Assembly (NCBI GenBank): GCA_028706695.1 | Contig: JAQTVU010000168.1 | Location: 1-5,988, forward strand | DNA length: 5,988 nt | Direction: 5' to 3' | From: Mycobacterium sp. | GTDB taxonomy: Bacteria; Actinomycetota; Actinomycetes; Mycobacteriales; Mycobacteriaceae | Shown: positions 5,565-5,988 of the stretch, in pieces | Numbering within the stretch: the first letter of the stretch is position 1 | Layout of the letters: every line of letters begins with the position of its first letter | Program-made: the position numbers and the translations under genes | The notes under the pieces: model-generated | Seen by the model: the letters and a program-made list of their open reading frames with translations, nothing else | The model's database searches: none | What the model was told of the DNA's origin: nothing

Positions 5565-5988
5565 TCACAGCGAGCGCTGCAGCAGAACCTGCCCGTTGTC
5601 GGCGGAAACCACCTGCACGGCGGCGATTTGGTCGATCGGCGTCGAGATGCTGCCGGCCGGCGTCGCGGTGTGCCCGGGGATCGCCACCCAGGTCGCCAGC
5701 CGAGTCTGGCTGCCGTCGCGGCCCACCACCACCATCGCCAGCGTGTCATGGTGCGCGGTGGGCGGGGCCAGGCACACGCAGTCCAGGCTGATCGACGTCC
5801 CCCAGTGCCGGCCGCTGACCTGCACCGTCGAGGTGAGCAGGGTGGTGCCAACCTGCGCCATCGGCTGGGACGACACACTGGCCCGCGACGCGGGCGCCGG
5901 CGCGTGATCGTGCACGCCGACGAACACGCCGACTCCCAGGACCACGGCCGCGGCCGACGCGGCCACCCACGCGGCCACGCGCCCGCGC
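5565..5988 (-). CDS. rslA: Anti-sigma factor RslA, C-terminal part (partial at window edge)
   Basis: The last 140 residues of a protein whose start is beyond the right edge; the frame is open to the edge (codons from 5987). It begins with a single membrane helix, VAAWVAASAAAVVLGVGVFVGV, then an extracytoplasmic domain with QPMAQVGTTLL, SLDCVCLAPP, HDTLAMVVVGRDGSQTRLA, PGHTATPAGSISTPIDQIA and the ending QVLLQRSL. These blocks match the C-terminal domain of M. tuberculosis RslA (Rv0736) as I remember it. RslA is a membrane-bound zinc anti-sigma factor that holds SigL inactive until the signal (oxidation of the zinc site, or proteolysis) releases it. The cytoplasmic zinc-binding HxxxCxxC part should lie outside the window, and sigL is expected directly upstream of it. 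The Cys-Val-Cys pair in the sensor domain is retained. The GTG at 5978 is not the true start because it sits inside the membrane helix. Confidence 0.87.
   Translation of the reverse strand, partial: RGRVAAWVAASAAAVVLGVGVFVGVHDHAPAPASRASVSSQPMAQVGTTLLTSTVQVSGRHWGTSISLDCVCLAPPTAHHDTLAMVVVGRDGSQTRLATWVAIPGHTATPAGSISTPIDQIAAVQVVSADNGQVLLQRSL

Noticed and set aside
1..5988. CRISPR array, insertion sequence, transposase, phage or tRNA genes
   Set aside because: I saw no regularly spaced repeats, terminal inverted repeats, transposase motifs or foldable tRNA on either strand.

Overview
The window is high-GC DNA with a strongly mycobacterial character. The fragment at the right edge closely resembles the C-terminal half of the anti-sigma factor RslA. 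A degraded piece near the left edge resembles the methionine aminopeptidase MapA. In between are an MmpL-type lipid transporter, a type III polyketide synthase, an isoprenylcysteine-carboxyl-methyltransferase (ICMT)-type enzyme and an FAD oxidoreductase. A slow-growing Mycobacterium is my best guess. All homology statements come from remembered family sequences; no database was searched.

Layout, read on the minus strand, which carries nearly everything: rslA C-terminus (5988-5565); an intergenic gap of about 210 bp with a hairpin and a possible promoter; an MmpL/RND transporter (5352-3132) broken by three frameshifts and one in-frame TAG; an intact type III PKS (3100-1997); an intact ICMT-family methyltransferase (1992-1492, 4 nt after the PKS); an intact FAD-dependent oxidoreductase (1495-479, overlapping the methyltransferase by ATGA); and a remnant of mapA with an internal deletion (about 430-253). 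On the plus strand only the 3' end of an unidentified gene is visible (1-178). It converges on the mapA remnant, with a strong hairpin between them.

How the genes fit together: PKS, methyltransferase and flavoenzyme stand in the same order as srsA-srsB-srsC of Streptomyces griseus, which make methylated alkylresorcinols and the derived quinones. The first two also match bpsA-bpsB of Bacillus, which make methylated alkylpyrones. The likely product is therefore a methylated, possibly hydroxylated or quinone-type polyketide lipid, which the MmpL protein would once have exported. In M. tuberculosis the SigL regulon, as I recall it, includes sigL-rslA, a type III PKS (pks10) and the pair Rv1139c/Rv1138c, annotated as a membrane protein and an oxidoreductase. 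Here RslA lies directly upstream of the corresponding kinds of gene. The best unifying hypothesis is a SigL/RslA-controlled phenolic- or pyrone-lipid locus whose transporter has decayed while its biosynthetic genes remain intact.
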